This document shows positions 1 through 6,822 of a stretch of DNA of 8,356 bases, piece by piece. The stretch's first letter is position 1. Each line of letters opens with the position of its first letter. The position numbers were made by a program, and so were the translations under genes. The notes under the pieces were generated by a model. The model worked only from the letters and a program-made list of their open reading frames with translations. It ran no database searches and was not told the DNA's origin. Source of the DNA: Candidatus Aminicenantes bacterium UBA4820 (GTDB lineage: Bacteria > Acidobacteriota > UBA4820); the NCBI GenBank assembly GCA_002402325.1, contig DHFQ01000151.1, positions 1 through 8,356 on the forward strand. The letters run 5' to 3'.

Positions 1-2389
1 AACTTTTAAAGGCTCAATTTTAACTGCAAACAGTGCGCCTGTAAACGGCGATGGAAAAGTGTCTACTACCGGTGGAAAAGTCTATGTGGAATATATTGAT
101 GCAGATGATGGCTCCGGTGGAACAAATGTTTCAAGGACAGATGATGCAGACATAGATTGTATAGGTCCTGTGATTTCTAATGTAACAGCAATAAACATAA
201 CAGGTTCTACCGCAACGATAACATTCAACACAGACACTATATCTGATACTACGGTCTATTACGGAACAACCGCACCTCCATCTTTAAGTACAACAGATCC
301 AACCCTTGTTACATCTCATTCACTGACAATTACAGGGCTTTCTTCCTGCTCCACCTATTATTTCTATGTTGAATCAAGAGATGAGTTTTTAAATCCTACA
401 ACAGATAATAATGGTGGTTCCTACTACACATTTGAAACTATGGGAGGAGGCGTTGGTGTTTATTCTTATTCAGGACCCTCAATAGCAATCCCGGATAATA
501 GTCCGAGTGGTATATCAGTTCCAATAAGCGTAACTGATATTGGAACAATCACAGATGTAAATGTGACAGTAAATATAGACCATAGCTGGGATTCTGACCT
601 TGATATTTATTTGATTCACCCCGATGGAACACAGATTGAATTGTCAACTGATAACGGTGGTTCAGGGGAAAATTACATTGACACAGTTTTTGATGATCAG
701 GCAACAACACCAATTACGAGTGGGACTGCGCCCTTCACTGGAAGTTTTATTCCGGAACAATCTCTTTCCGTGTTGAATGGTAAAAACGCTAATGGAACCT
801 GGAATCTTAAAGTTGCGGATGATGCTTCAGGAGATACTGGCTCTTTGCTTAACTATTCTCTTGAAATAGCGAGAATTGTTCCCTGTAATCCTGTTCTTGA
901 GTATTCTTCAAATTCTTTTGTTGATGTATGCAGTGGAACTGGAAGCGGGAACGATGGAGTCATAGATTCAGGTGAACAGGTTGAAATCAAGGTTTTTCTT
1001 ACTAATTCGGGTTCAGGGACCGCAACAAATGTGTCAGCGACGATATCATCCTCCTCGCCTGATGTTACCATTTTGAATAACTCTTCATTGTTTCCCGAAA
1101 TTTCTCAGGGAACAACCGAAGAATCTTTGTCTTCATATATAGTAAAAATATCTTCAAGTGCTACTTGTGGTGAAACTATCCCAATACATATTACAGCCTT
1201 ATGTAACGAAAGTGTGTCTCCTTTTGAAGGAGATTTTGAACTGACTGTTGGATCGCTTTTTTCTATTCCAAATACAATGTGGTTAGAGAGTTTTGATAAT
1301 ACAACTTTTCCACCGACAGGATGGGCTCAGATTGATGTTTCTGGAACCGCCGGGAACTGGGCAAGGTCTACTGGAACTGTCCATCCTACTGGAGGAGGGA
1401 CACATTCCGGTGCAGGGCTTGCCTATTTTAATTCCTGGACAGCAAATACAGGAAGTAGCACAAGGCTCTATAAAACAGTTTCGGATTTAATTCCATCTAC
1501 AGCAGCAGATGCTGAAATAAAATTCTTTATGTACCATGACACGGGCTACACTTCTCAGGACAAAATTCAGATTCAGGTTTCTATAGATGGAACAAACTGG
1601 ACAGATGTTGGTTCGGCGGTTAACAGGTACAATGGAACGACAGGGTGGGGAGAGCATTCTATAGACATTTCGTCCTATATCGGCCAGAGTATTTATATTG
1701 GTTTTCTTGGGATTTCTGCTTACGGAAATGATTGCCACATTGATGATGTTGAACTAATATATGGTGAAAGTGGATGCTCAATGACTCCTTGTATTCTTGC
1801 CTGTGTACCACCTTCAAAGCCTGTGGTAAGTGTTAGAGATGGAAATGAGTGCTTGCAAAACGGTGTCTATATTGATTACATTGCAGGAACACCTTCTACA
1901 AGGCATGATTTGTATGTTGATTCTACTCTTGTTGCATCAAGTATCTCACCAAATTATTTCTACAACCCATCCGATTCAAACCTTCATATTTACATTGTAA
2001 GGGCTATAAATGGAGATGATACCTGCTTTACAGATTCTGACCCTGTAAGTTACAGTGATGTCAACAACGCACCAACTGTTGCGCCAGTGATAACCTCAAT
2101 TGTTGATATAAGTCCTTTAAGCTTCGGGCTTCAAATTTACTACACAGCGGGGTCACCAGCAGACAGGCATGATTTGTATAGAGACGGCATTTTAGTCGCT
2201 CAAAACTTCATTTCAGGTTCAACTTTTATGTCAAGTGACAGTCTAACTCACAATTTTCAAATTGCTGCAGTAAAAGGAAGCTGCGCACTTCTCTCACAGC
2301 CTGTATCTGCAAAAGATAGCGGAACAAGATTTCATCCTCGTCCAAGATTTCCTATTCCGGAAGATCCATTTCCACCTGAGCCTTATTGA
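1..2389 (+). CDS. C-terminal part of a large secreted multidomain protein (P-domain, choice-of-anchor J), 5' partial
   Basis: The frame is open to the left edge (first complete codon at base 2; 795 codons visible), so the GTG at 59 is probably internal and the true start lies outside the window. Domains by base position: an FN3-like beta sandwich (about 164-439); a proprotein-convertase P-domain (about 458-874) with the typical HSWDSDLDIYLIHPDGT and NGTWNLKVAD stretches; a CARDB-like domain (about 893-1249, DGVIDSGEQVEIKVFLTNSG); a choice-of-anchor-J/MAM-like lectin-fold domain (about 1274-1762, opening ESFDNTTFPPTGW, closing HIDDVEL); two divergent tandem repeats (about 1811-2062 and 2072-2314); and a Pro-rich tail. 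More than a dozen cysteines suggest an extracellular, disulfide-bonded protein. P-domains often follow subtilisin-like or metallo-peptidase domains, so the missing N-terminus may be a protease, but no catalytic domain is visible. I see no LPXTG motif and no C-terminal membrane segment. The domain calls rest on motif recognition. The gene ends just before a strong terminator. Confidence 0.88.
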   Translation, partial: TFKGSILTANSAPVNGDGKVSTTGGKVYVEYIDADDGSGGTNVSRTDDADIDCIGPVISNVTAINITGSTATITFNTDTISDTTVYYGTTAPPSLSTTDPTLVTSHSLTITGLSSCSTYYFYVESRDEFLNPTTDNNGGSYYTFETMGGGVGVYSYSGPSIAIPDNSPSGISVPISVTDIGTITDVNVTVNIDHSWDSDLDIYLIHPDGTQIELSTDNGGSGENYIDTVFDDQATTPITSGTAPFTGSFIPEQSLSVLNGKNANGTWNLKVADDASGDTGSLLNYSLEIARIVPCNPVLEYSSNSFVDVCSGTGSGNDGVIDSGEQVEIKVFLTNSGSGTATNVSATISSSSPDVTILNNSSLFPEISQGTTEESLSSYIVKISSSATCGETIPIHITALCNESVSPFEGDFELTVGSLFSIPNTMWLESFDNTTFPPTGWAQIDVSGTAGNWARSTGTVHPTGGGTHSGAGLAYFNSWTANTGSSTRLYKTVSDLIPSTAADAEIKFFMYHDTGYTSQDKIQIQVSIDGTNWTDVGSAVNRYNGTTGWGEHSIDISSYIGQSIYIGFLGISAYGNDCHIDDVELIYGESGCSMTPCILACVPPSKPVVSVRDGNECLQNGVYIDYIAGTPSTRHDLYVDSTLVASSISPNYFYNPSDSNLHIYIVRAINGDDTCFTDSDPVSYSDVNNAPTVAPVITSIVDISPLSFGLQIYYTAGSPADRHDLYRDGILVAQNFISGSTFMSSDSLTHNFQIAAVKGSCALLSQPVSAKDSGTRFHPRPRFPIPEDPFPPEPY
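1811..2314 (+). repeat. Two tandem divergent C-terminal protein repeats
   Basis: Two roughly 80-residue units lie in tandem at the end of the secreted protein (about 1811-2062 and 2072-2314). Both contain the core AG(T/S)P...RHDLY followed by a short segment with LVA and then a hydrophobic strand (IYIVRAI or FQIAAVK). At DNA level a 15-base string (aggcatgatttgtat) is identical at 1901-1915 and 2165-2179, 264 bases apart, while the rest has diverged. The fold is probably a small FN3-like beta sandwich. They may be adhesive or spacer modules; the function is unknown. Confidence 0.7.
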
Positions 2390-2409
2390 AAATTGCAATT
2401 TTAATTTCC

Positions 2410-2440
2410 AAAAGGGGTGCCAAAGGCGCCCCTTTTTTTT
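2410..2440 (+). terminator. Rho-independent terminator after the secreted protein gene
   Basis: A 12-bp stem (AAAAGGGGTGCC at 2410-2421 with GGCGCCCCTTTT at 2425-2436, one G-T wobble) closes on an AAA loop and runs into eight T residues (2433-2440). It lies 21 bases after the stop codon. It separates the secreted-protein gene from the following gene cluster, so the latter needs its own promoter. Confidence 0.93.
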
Positions 2441-2448
2441 GTTAAAAT
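2440..2448 (+). promoter_or_regulatory. Possible extended -10 promoter for the LhgO-like gene
   Basis: TGTTAAAAT fits an extended -10 element (TGN followed by a TATAAT-like hexamer). It sits directly after the terminator T-tract and 22 bases before the start codon. No -35 hexamer is visible at the usual distance, which falls inside the terminator stem. A similar motif lies 20 bases before the rhomboid gene. The match is short in AT-rich DNA, so this is only a candidate. Confidence 0.35.
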
Positions 2449-2470
2449 AACACTTTGAAAGGAGGAATCT

Positions 2471-3589
2471 ATGGACTATGACATTTTAATAATTGGTGCG
2501 GGAGTAGTTGGACTTTCCATATCAGAAGGGTGTTCTAAGGATAAAAAAAGCGTCCTTGTTGTGGAAAAGAATGAAAGTTATGGAATGGAGACCTCTTCAA
2601 GGTCAAGCGAAGTAATTCATGCAGGGGTCTACTATCCCGAAAATTCTTTAAAAGCAAGACTTTGTATAAGGGGAAATGAACTTATGTATGAAATTGCAAA
2701 AAAGTTTTCAATTCCCTTTAAAAATTGCGGAAAATTGATAGTTGCAACTGAAAAAGATGAAGAGAATAAACTTGAAGGAATTATGCAAAACTCGCTAAAA
2801 ATAGGGGCAAAGGGTTTAAGAATTGTTGATAGAGATGAGATAAAAAAACTTGAACCAAAAGTTTTCGCCACTTCTGCAGTTTATTTTCCAACATCGGGGA
2901 TTGTCGATTCTCATTCTTTAATGAAGCACTTCTTTCTAAAAGCAAAGGATAAAGGTGTTGATTTTCTCTTCAAAGGAGAAGTAATCTTAATTGAAAGAAA
3001 AAATGGTTTTTATGAGGTGGGAATAAAAGAAGAAAATGGTGAAATTTCCAGAGTTTCAGCAAAAATTGTTATAAACTGCGCAGGGCTAAACTCCGGAAGA
3101 ATTGCACAAATGGCAGGTTTTGATGTTGATAAACTGCATTACAGAATATTTTACAGAAAGGGGGTATATTTCAGGGTTCAGCACAATTTAGGGGAAATGC
3201 CACAAATACTCATTTATCCCGTTCCCAAAGAGGATGCAACAGTAGGAATTCACACAGTCCCAGAACTTTCAGGAGGATTGCGTCTTGGACCTTACGATAT
3301 ATGGGCAGATGAAATTGAGTATTCCGTGAACCCGAATTTAACTGATATTTTTTATGATTCAGCAAAAAAATTTTTACCAGTACTAAAAAAAGATGACCTT
3401 ACACCCGATATGGCTGGATTTCAGGCAAAAAGATATGGTCCCAATGAAAAAAGCAGGGACTTTGTAATCAAAGAGGAGAGCGATAATGACTTTCCCAATT
3501 TTATCAACCTTATTGGGATTGAATCACCTGGATTAACTGCCTCTCCCGCAATAGGTGAGATGGTAGTAGAGATTGTAAATTTATTATAA
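2471..3589 (+). CDS. lhgO: FAD-dependent oxidoreductase of the L-2-hydroxyglutarate oxidase (LhgO/L2HGDH) family
   Basis: 372 residues of the DAO-type flavoenzyme fold. The N-terminal Rossmann motif is GAGVVG (residues 9-14), followed by E32, which would bind the ribose of FAD. The signature SSEVIHAGVYY (46-55) followed by SLKARLC (59-65) is characteristic of LhgO/L2HGDH, as is CGKLIVA (86-92). The C-terminus has GIHTVPELSGG (259-269) and the FAD-closing GIESPGLTASPAIG (349-362). Family members oxidise L-2-hydroxyglutarate to 2-oxoglutarate and pass electrons to oxygen or the quinone pool; related enzymes use other 2-hydroxy acids, so the substrate is inferred. The length is slightly below the usual 390-400 residues. 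The start is firm: a perfect Shine-Dalgarno AAAGGAGG (2458-2465) lies five bases before ATG. First gene of the plus-strand cluster; the rhomboid gene follows after 50 bases. The link to peptidoglycan metabolism is unclear. Confidence 0.85.
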   Translation: MDYDILIIGAGVVGLSISEGCSKDKKSVLVVEKNESYGMETSSRSSEVIHAGVYYPENSLKARLCIRGNELMYEIAKKFSIPFKNCGKLIVATEKDEENKLEGIMQNSLKIGAKGLRIVDRDEIKKLEPKVFATSAVYFPTSGIVDSHSLMKHFFLKAKDKGVDFLFKGEVILIERKNGFYEVGIKEENGEISRVSAKIVINCAGLNSGRIAQMAGFDVDKLHYRIFYRKGVYFRVQHNLGEMPQILIYPVPKEDATVGIHTVPELSGGLRLGPYDIWADEIEYSVNPNLTDIFYDSAKKFLPVLKKDDLTPDMAGFQAKRYGPNEKSRDFVIKEESDNDFPNFINLIGIESPGLTASPAIGEMVVEIVNLL

Positions 3590-3610
3590 AAATATAATTT
3601 GATTGGATTA

Positions 3611-3619
3611 TGGTAAAAT
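3611..3619 (+). promoter_or_regulatory. Possible extended -10 promoter for rhomboid-mpl
   Basis: TGGTAAAAT in the 50-base gap after the LhgO-like gene resembles an extended -10 element and lies 20 bases before the rhomboid ATG. It nearly matches TGTTAAAAT before the LhgO-like gene. No convincing -35 is present. A TATAAT at 3593-3598 is another candidate in the same gap. Read-through from the upstream gene is equally possible, since no terminator separates the two. Confidence 0.3.
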
Positions 3620-3639
3620 TTGCTATTTGAAGAGGCTTT

Positions 3640-4311
3640 ATGATACCAATAAAGGACACGATTAAAAGCAGAACAATTCCCATTTTAGTTTTCACTATTT
3701 TGTTTATGAATACTTTTGCTTTCCTTCTTGAGATCTCATCAAGGAATATTGAAAGTTTAATAATGACCTTTGGGTTTGTCCCTCAAAATTTTTTCTTCAA
3801 CTCAGCCTCCAACGGACCTGTGGAGAGATTTTTACCTCTTTTGACATCACTTTTTCTTCACGGAGGTTTTCTCCATTTTCTTGGCAATATGCTTTTTTTA
3901 TGGGTATTTGCTGACAATGTAGAAGATAGACTTGGAAAAATTAAATTTGTTCTACTTTATTTTGGTTCAGGATTTGTCGCTTCTCTTTTACAGGGAGTTA
4001 TGATGATCCATTCCAAAATACCTATGATTGGTGCAAGCGGAGCGATTGCAGGAATTCTTGGTGCGTACTTTGTCTTTTTTCCCCACTCAAGAATCGTAAC
4101 GCTTATTCCTGTCTTCATTTTTCCTCTGTTTGTTGAAATCCCCTCACCATTTTTCTTACTTTACTGGTTTTTGATACAGTTTTTGAATGGAACTCTTTTA
4201 ATATCAAATATGGAGTGGGCTAATACAGCGTGGTGGGCTCACATTGGTGGCTTTTTGTTTGGAGTTTTATTTGCCCTAATTTTTGGGAAAGGTAAGAGGA
4301 GATACTATTGA
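3640..4311 (+). CDS. Rhomboid family intramembrane serine protease
   Basis: 223 residues, mostly hydrophobic, with about six membrane segments. The catalytic serine is S133 in GASGAIAG and the catalytic histidine is H201 in WWAHIGG, giving the Ser-His dyad. The HxxxN oxyanion motif is H79-F-L-G-N83, in a stretch that reads LHGGFLHFLGNMLFLWVFADNVED, typical of the family. The N-terminus MIPIKDTIKSR is the usual opening of the short bacterial rhomboids and supports the ATG, which is preceded by AGAGG four bases upstream. The enzyme would cut transmembrane helices of membrane proteins in the inner membrane; the substrate is unknown. The last base triplet overlaps the mpl start (4308-4311), so the two are probably co-translated. 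Whether it works with Mpl or on the nearby membrane-bound anti-sigma factor cannot be told from sequence. Confidence 0.94.
   Translation: MIPIKDTIKSRTIPILVFTILFMNTFAFLLEISSRNIESLIMTFGFVPQNFFFNSASNGPVERFLPLLTSLFLHGGFLHFLGNMLFLWVFADNVEDRLGKIKFVLLYFGSGFVASLLQGVMMIHSKIPMIGASGAIAGILGAYFVFFPHSRIVTLIPVFIFPLFVEIPSPFFLLYWFLIQFLNGTLLISNMEWANTAWWAHIGGFLFGVLFALIFGKGKRRYY
4294..4301 (+). promoter_or_regulatory. Shine-Dalgarno deciding the TTG start of mpl
   Basis: AAGAGGAG lies inside the end of the rhomboid gene, six bases before TTG at 4308-4310. That TTG overlaps the rhomboid stop codon (TTGA). The good spacing and lack of a nearby ATG support TTG as the real start and suggest translational coupling. 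Confidence 0.75.
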
Positions 4312-5705
4312 AAAAGAAACTTAAGATTCATCTTCTTGCAATTGGTGGGACGGGAATGGGAGCCCTTGCCCAACTTCTAAAAAATCAGGGACACATAGTA
4401 AGTGGTTGCGATACGAAATTGTATTCCCCAATGAAGGAAGCCATAGAATCGCTCAACATAGATTTTTACGAGGGTTTTAACCCTTCACATCTCGAAATCA
4501 ATCCTGATGTCGTTGTAATCGGAAATGCAATTTCAAAAGACAATGAAGAGGCGAGAGTCTTTATTGAAAAGGGTTTTAAATATTATTCTATGGCTGAGGC
4601 AATTTATGAATTTGCCTTAAAGGATAGAAAGCCAATTGTCGTTACAGGGACACATGGCAAAACCACGACGACAGCCTTAATTTCATATCTCATAAAAGAA
4701 TCGGGACAAAAGGTCAATATGATTTTGGGGGGAATTTCTAAAAACTACAACTCCTCAAGTTTGTGGGAAAATGGCGAATTCACGGTTGTTGAAGGAGACG
4801 AATATGAAACATCTTTCTTTGACAAGGAGCCAAAATTCTACCATTACGATCCTCATTTTTTAATCATCAACAACATAGAAATGGACCATCTTGATAACTT
4901 TGAAAATGAAAGTGAAATTTATTTTGCTTTCAAAAAACTTGTCAATCTTTTAAGAAAAGATGGGATGATTTTTGGTGGAACTGAATCACCCCTTGTTGCA
5001 AAACTCCTTTATGAGGAGCAAAGAAATTATGAGTCATTCGGAATAACAGGGGGACAATGCTTCACAACATCAAACATTCTTTATGCAAAAGAGGGGACAT
5101 ATTTCACCCTTCTTTACAAAGGAAGAGAAGTTGGAAAGTTCCTCACTCCTCTCTATGGTCCCCACAATTTAAGAAACAGTGTTGTTGCCCTTGCTCTTTC
5201 AGCAAAAATAGGAATATCTTTTCATTTACTAAGAGAAATTTTACCCCGGTTTAAAGGTGTAAAAAGAAGACAAGAGGTTGTAAAAGAGGATGGTGGAATA
5301 ATAGTAGTTGATGATTTTGGCCACCATCCTACCGCAATTTTTGAAACGATAAAAAGTTTGAGATTCAGGTTCAATCCCAACAGGGTAATTGTTTGCTGGG
5401 AGCCAAGGTCGTTCACATCTCAAACAAAGTTAAATGAATCAAAAATGCCAAACGCTTTTTTATATGCAAACACAGTCCTTATGGGACCAAAGCCAAAAAA
5501 TCCAAAAATCCCTGAAGAGATGAGATTGAGCCTTGAAAATATAAGTCAAGCTTTAAATGCACTCGGTAAGGAGACCTTTATTTGTGAAACTGAAGAGGAG
5601 TACTTAAAAACTATTAACTCAATGAAAAAAGAGGGAGATTTGATAATTTTCTTCTCATCTGGAAATTTCTTTGATTTACCAAAAAAAGTGGTAGAGACGG
5701 GGTGA
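4308..5705 (+). CDS. mpl: UDP-N-acetylmuramate:L-alanyl-gamma-D-glutamyl-meso-diaminopimelate ligase
   Basis: 465 residues, a Mur-ligase (MurC-like) architecture of usual Mpl length. It begins with the UDP-binding Rossmann segment IHLLAIGGTGMGALA (about 7-21), followed by the P-loop TGTHGKTTTT (113-122). The Mpl-type block EGDEYETSFFDK (162-173) and NNIEMDHLD (188-196) follow. Further on are GPHNLRN (284-290), VKRRQEV (318-324), DDFGHHPTAI (335-344) and EPRSFTS (365-371). The EGDEY..FFDK block and the VKRRxEV/DDFxHHP pair separate Mpl from MurC. Mpl uses ATP in the cytoplasm to join recovered murein tripeptide to UDP-MurNAc, bypassing MurC, MurD and MurE. Starts with TTG, overlapping the rhomboid stop by four bases. 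It converges with the anti-sigma gene 24 bases downstream, with no clear terminator between. MurC itself is the main alternative, judged unlikely. Confidence 0.92.
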   Translation: MKKKLKIHLLAIGGTGMGALAQLLKNQGHIVSGCDTKLYSPMKEAIESLNIDFYEGFNPSHLEINPDVVVIGNAISKDNEEARVFIEKGFKYYSMAEAIYEFALKDRKPIVVTGTHGKTTTTALISYLIKESGQKVNMILGGISKNYNSSSLWENGEFTVVEGDEYETSFFDKEPKFYHYDPHFLIINNIEMDHLDNFENESEIYFAFKKLVNLLRKDGMIFGGTESPLVAKLLYEEQRNYESFGITGGQCFTTSNILYAKEGTYFTLLYKGREVGKFLTPLYGPHNLRNSVVALALSAKIGISFHLLREILPRFKGVKRRQEVVKEDGGIIVVDDFGHHPTAIFETIKSLRFRFNPNRVIVCWEPRSFTSQTKLNESKMPNAFLYANTVLMGPKPKNPKIPEEMRLSLENISQALNALGKETFICETEEEYLKTINSMKKEGDLIIFFSSGNFFDLPKKVVETG

Positions 5706-5729
5706 CACTCTTTTCAGTTCCATCAATTT

Positions 5730-6251
5730 CTAAAAACTAAAAATATTCTTCTTTTCACTATTTAAAACCCTGAAAAAGAAGGAAAGAGAAAAGGTTATCA
5801 AAAATACCGAAATCAGAAAGACAAATGATTCTTTTCCCAGTAATGAAGAGAACGATGTGGCAAAATTTGAAAAATTGTCCTTTATAAAATCAAAGAGCAT
5901 TTTTATATACCTATTCTGCATTCCTCCATTTAAAACAATTTGATAAAAGGAGGCGACAATTCCTGTAAGTACAGTAGAAACAACGATAGCGAATATGAAT
6001 GTATCTTCAATAAACTCAATTCTTGAAAATTTTTCAAATGACCTATTTTTAGCAATTCTTAGTAGATATGATTTTGTCTTGAGAGGTAGATTTATCTTGC
6101 TTTGATCTAACCTAAATTCTGCAAATTCGTTTTGGATTTCCCATAACTTTTCACACTTTTCACACTCTTTTATATGTTGAGAAAATTGACCATTTAGAGT
6201 TGTTGCTTCAGGGTTTTCAAAAATGAATTTTTCAAATTTTTCACACTCCAT
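5730..6251 (-). CDS. Membrane-anchored zinc-binding anti-sigma factor
   Basis: 173 residues. The N-terminus carries a zinc-finger-like HxxxCxxC (H26, C30, C33) with C3 upstream as a possible fourth ligand, the ZAS pattern of anti-sigma factors that hold ECF sigma factors. Two hydrophobic segments follow (about 84-107 and 142-161), separated by an approximately 34-residue loop that would face the periplasm if the N-terminus is cytoplasmic. The gene overlaps the preceding sigma gene by 11 bases (6241-6251) and starts at ATG after AGAGGG at five bases' distance, so the two are co-expressed. The partner is thus almost certainly the adjacent ECF sigma factor. The inducing signal is unknown. Most single-pass anti-sigma factors have one helix; the two-helix form is less common but known. 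The C-terminal region resembles nothing I recognise. Confidence 0.85.
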   Translation of the reverse strand: MECEKFEKFIFENPEATTLNGQFSQHIKECEKCEKLWEIQNEFAEFRLDQSKINLPLKTKSYLLRIAKNRSFEKFSRIEFIEDTFIFAIVVSTVLTGIVASFYQIVLNGGMQNRYIKMLFDFIKDNFSNFATSFSSLLGKESFVFLISVFLITFSLSFFFRVLNSEKKNIFSF

Positions 6252-6783
6252 TTTTTCCCTCTTTTAAAATTTGGGCAAGATTTATTTTTGCCCTGAAAAG
6301 GTGATTTTTCACATTTTGTAGAGAGCAGTTTAAAATTTTACCAATTTCTTCAAGGGAATTCCCCTCATAGTAAAAAAGCATAAGTGCATTCTGCTGTGCA
6401 TCAGGAAGTTTTTTTATTGCCTTTAAAATTTCATCTTTTAATTCTCTTTTTTCAATTAAATACTCTGCTTTAGATGAAACGCTTGCATCAGATTCATCAA
6501 TATCTATTTTGGGAGGGTTAAATTTTCTTTTATGGTCTATTAAAATATTTGTAGCCACCCTGAAAAGCCATGTTCCTATGGAAGATTCTCCTCTTAGATT
6601 CTTTGCTCCGTTTATAAATCTCAAAAAAACTTCCTGAGTAAAATCCTTTGCCAATTCACCATCTCTACACATTTTATAGAAAAAATTTAACAATTTACCC
6701 TCATACTTTTCAATAATCATTGAAAAAGCCTTTTCATCTCCTTTTAAATATTCCTTTAATAAACTTTCATCGTCTTTTACCAT
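6241..6783 (-). CDS. ECF-type RNA polymerase sigma-70 factor
   Basis: 180 residues from ATG at 6783. Sigma region 2 covers about 8-88: DFTQEVFLRF (47-56) is the classic region-2.2 block and IGTWLFRVATNILIDHKRK (69-87) is region 2.3/2.4, which reads the -10 element. A polar linker follows, then region 4 (about 118-174) with LPDAQQNALMLFYYEG and a helix-turn-helix (LEEIGKILNCSLQNVKNHLFRAK) that reads the -35 element. There is no sigma region 3, so it belongs to the ECF group. An in-frame TTG at 6787-6789 would add two residues. Neither start has a clear Shine-Dalgarno, which fits a very short leader from the candidate promoter at 6798-6822. The anti-sigma gene overlaps its 3' end by 11 bases; the transporter gene ends 38 bases upstream on the same strand. 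The ECF subgroup cannot be assigned by eye. Confidence 0.93.
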   Translation of the reverse strand: MVKDDESLLKEYLKGDEKAFSMIIEKYEGKLLNFFYKMCRDGELAKDFTQEVFLRFINGAKNLRGESSIGTWLFRVATNILIDHKRKFNPPKIDIDESDASVSSKAEYLIEKRELKDEILKAIKKLPDAQQNALMLFYYEGNSLEEIGKILNCSLQNVKNHLFRAKINLAQILKEGKNGV

Positions 6784-6797
6784 CTTCAAGTTATTTA

Positions 6798-6822
6798 GAC
6801 GAATTTTTTTTAAAAAGGTTTC
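6798..6822 (-). promoter_or_regulatory. Candidate ECF autoregulatory promoter
   Basis: Read on the minus strand, GAAAC (6822-6818), 16 bases, then CGTC (6801-6798) followed by TAAA. This matches the general ECF promoter form known from Bacillus sigma W, X and M (TGAAAC, 16-17 bases, CGTC). The spacer is almost pure T then A. The -35 element overlaps the transporter stop codon. Transcription would begin around 6790, leaving a leader of only a few bases before ATG at 6783. That would explain the absent ribosome binding site. Confidence 0.55.

Noticed and set aside
59..61. GTG as the start of the first protein
   Set aside because: The reading frame stays open from base 2 with the same Thr/Ser/Gly/Asp-rich composition, there is no ribosome binding site before 59, and the protein begins mid-domain. 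The gene is cut by the window edge.
853..1738. Antisense and out-of-frame open frames inside the secreted protein gene
   Set aside because: They overlap well-supported domains on the other frame, have no ribosome binding sites and give no recognisable protein.
2389..2402. Perfect 14-base palindrome AAAATTGCAATTTT after the secreted protein gene
   Set aside because: It is almost all A/T, overlaps the stop codon and precedes a far stronger terminator. There is no support for it as a binding site.
5706..5729. A shared terminator between the convergent mpl and anti-sigma genes
   Set aside because: No GC-rich stem with a T-tract is visible in the gap or its edges. Termination may be Rho-dependent or lie inside the opposing gene.
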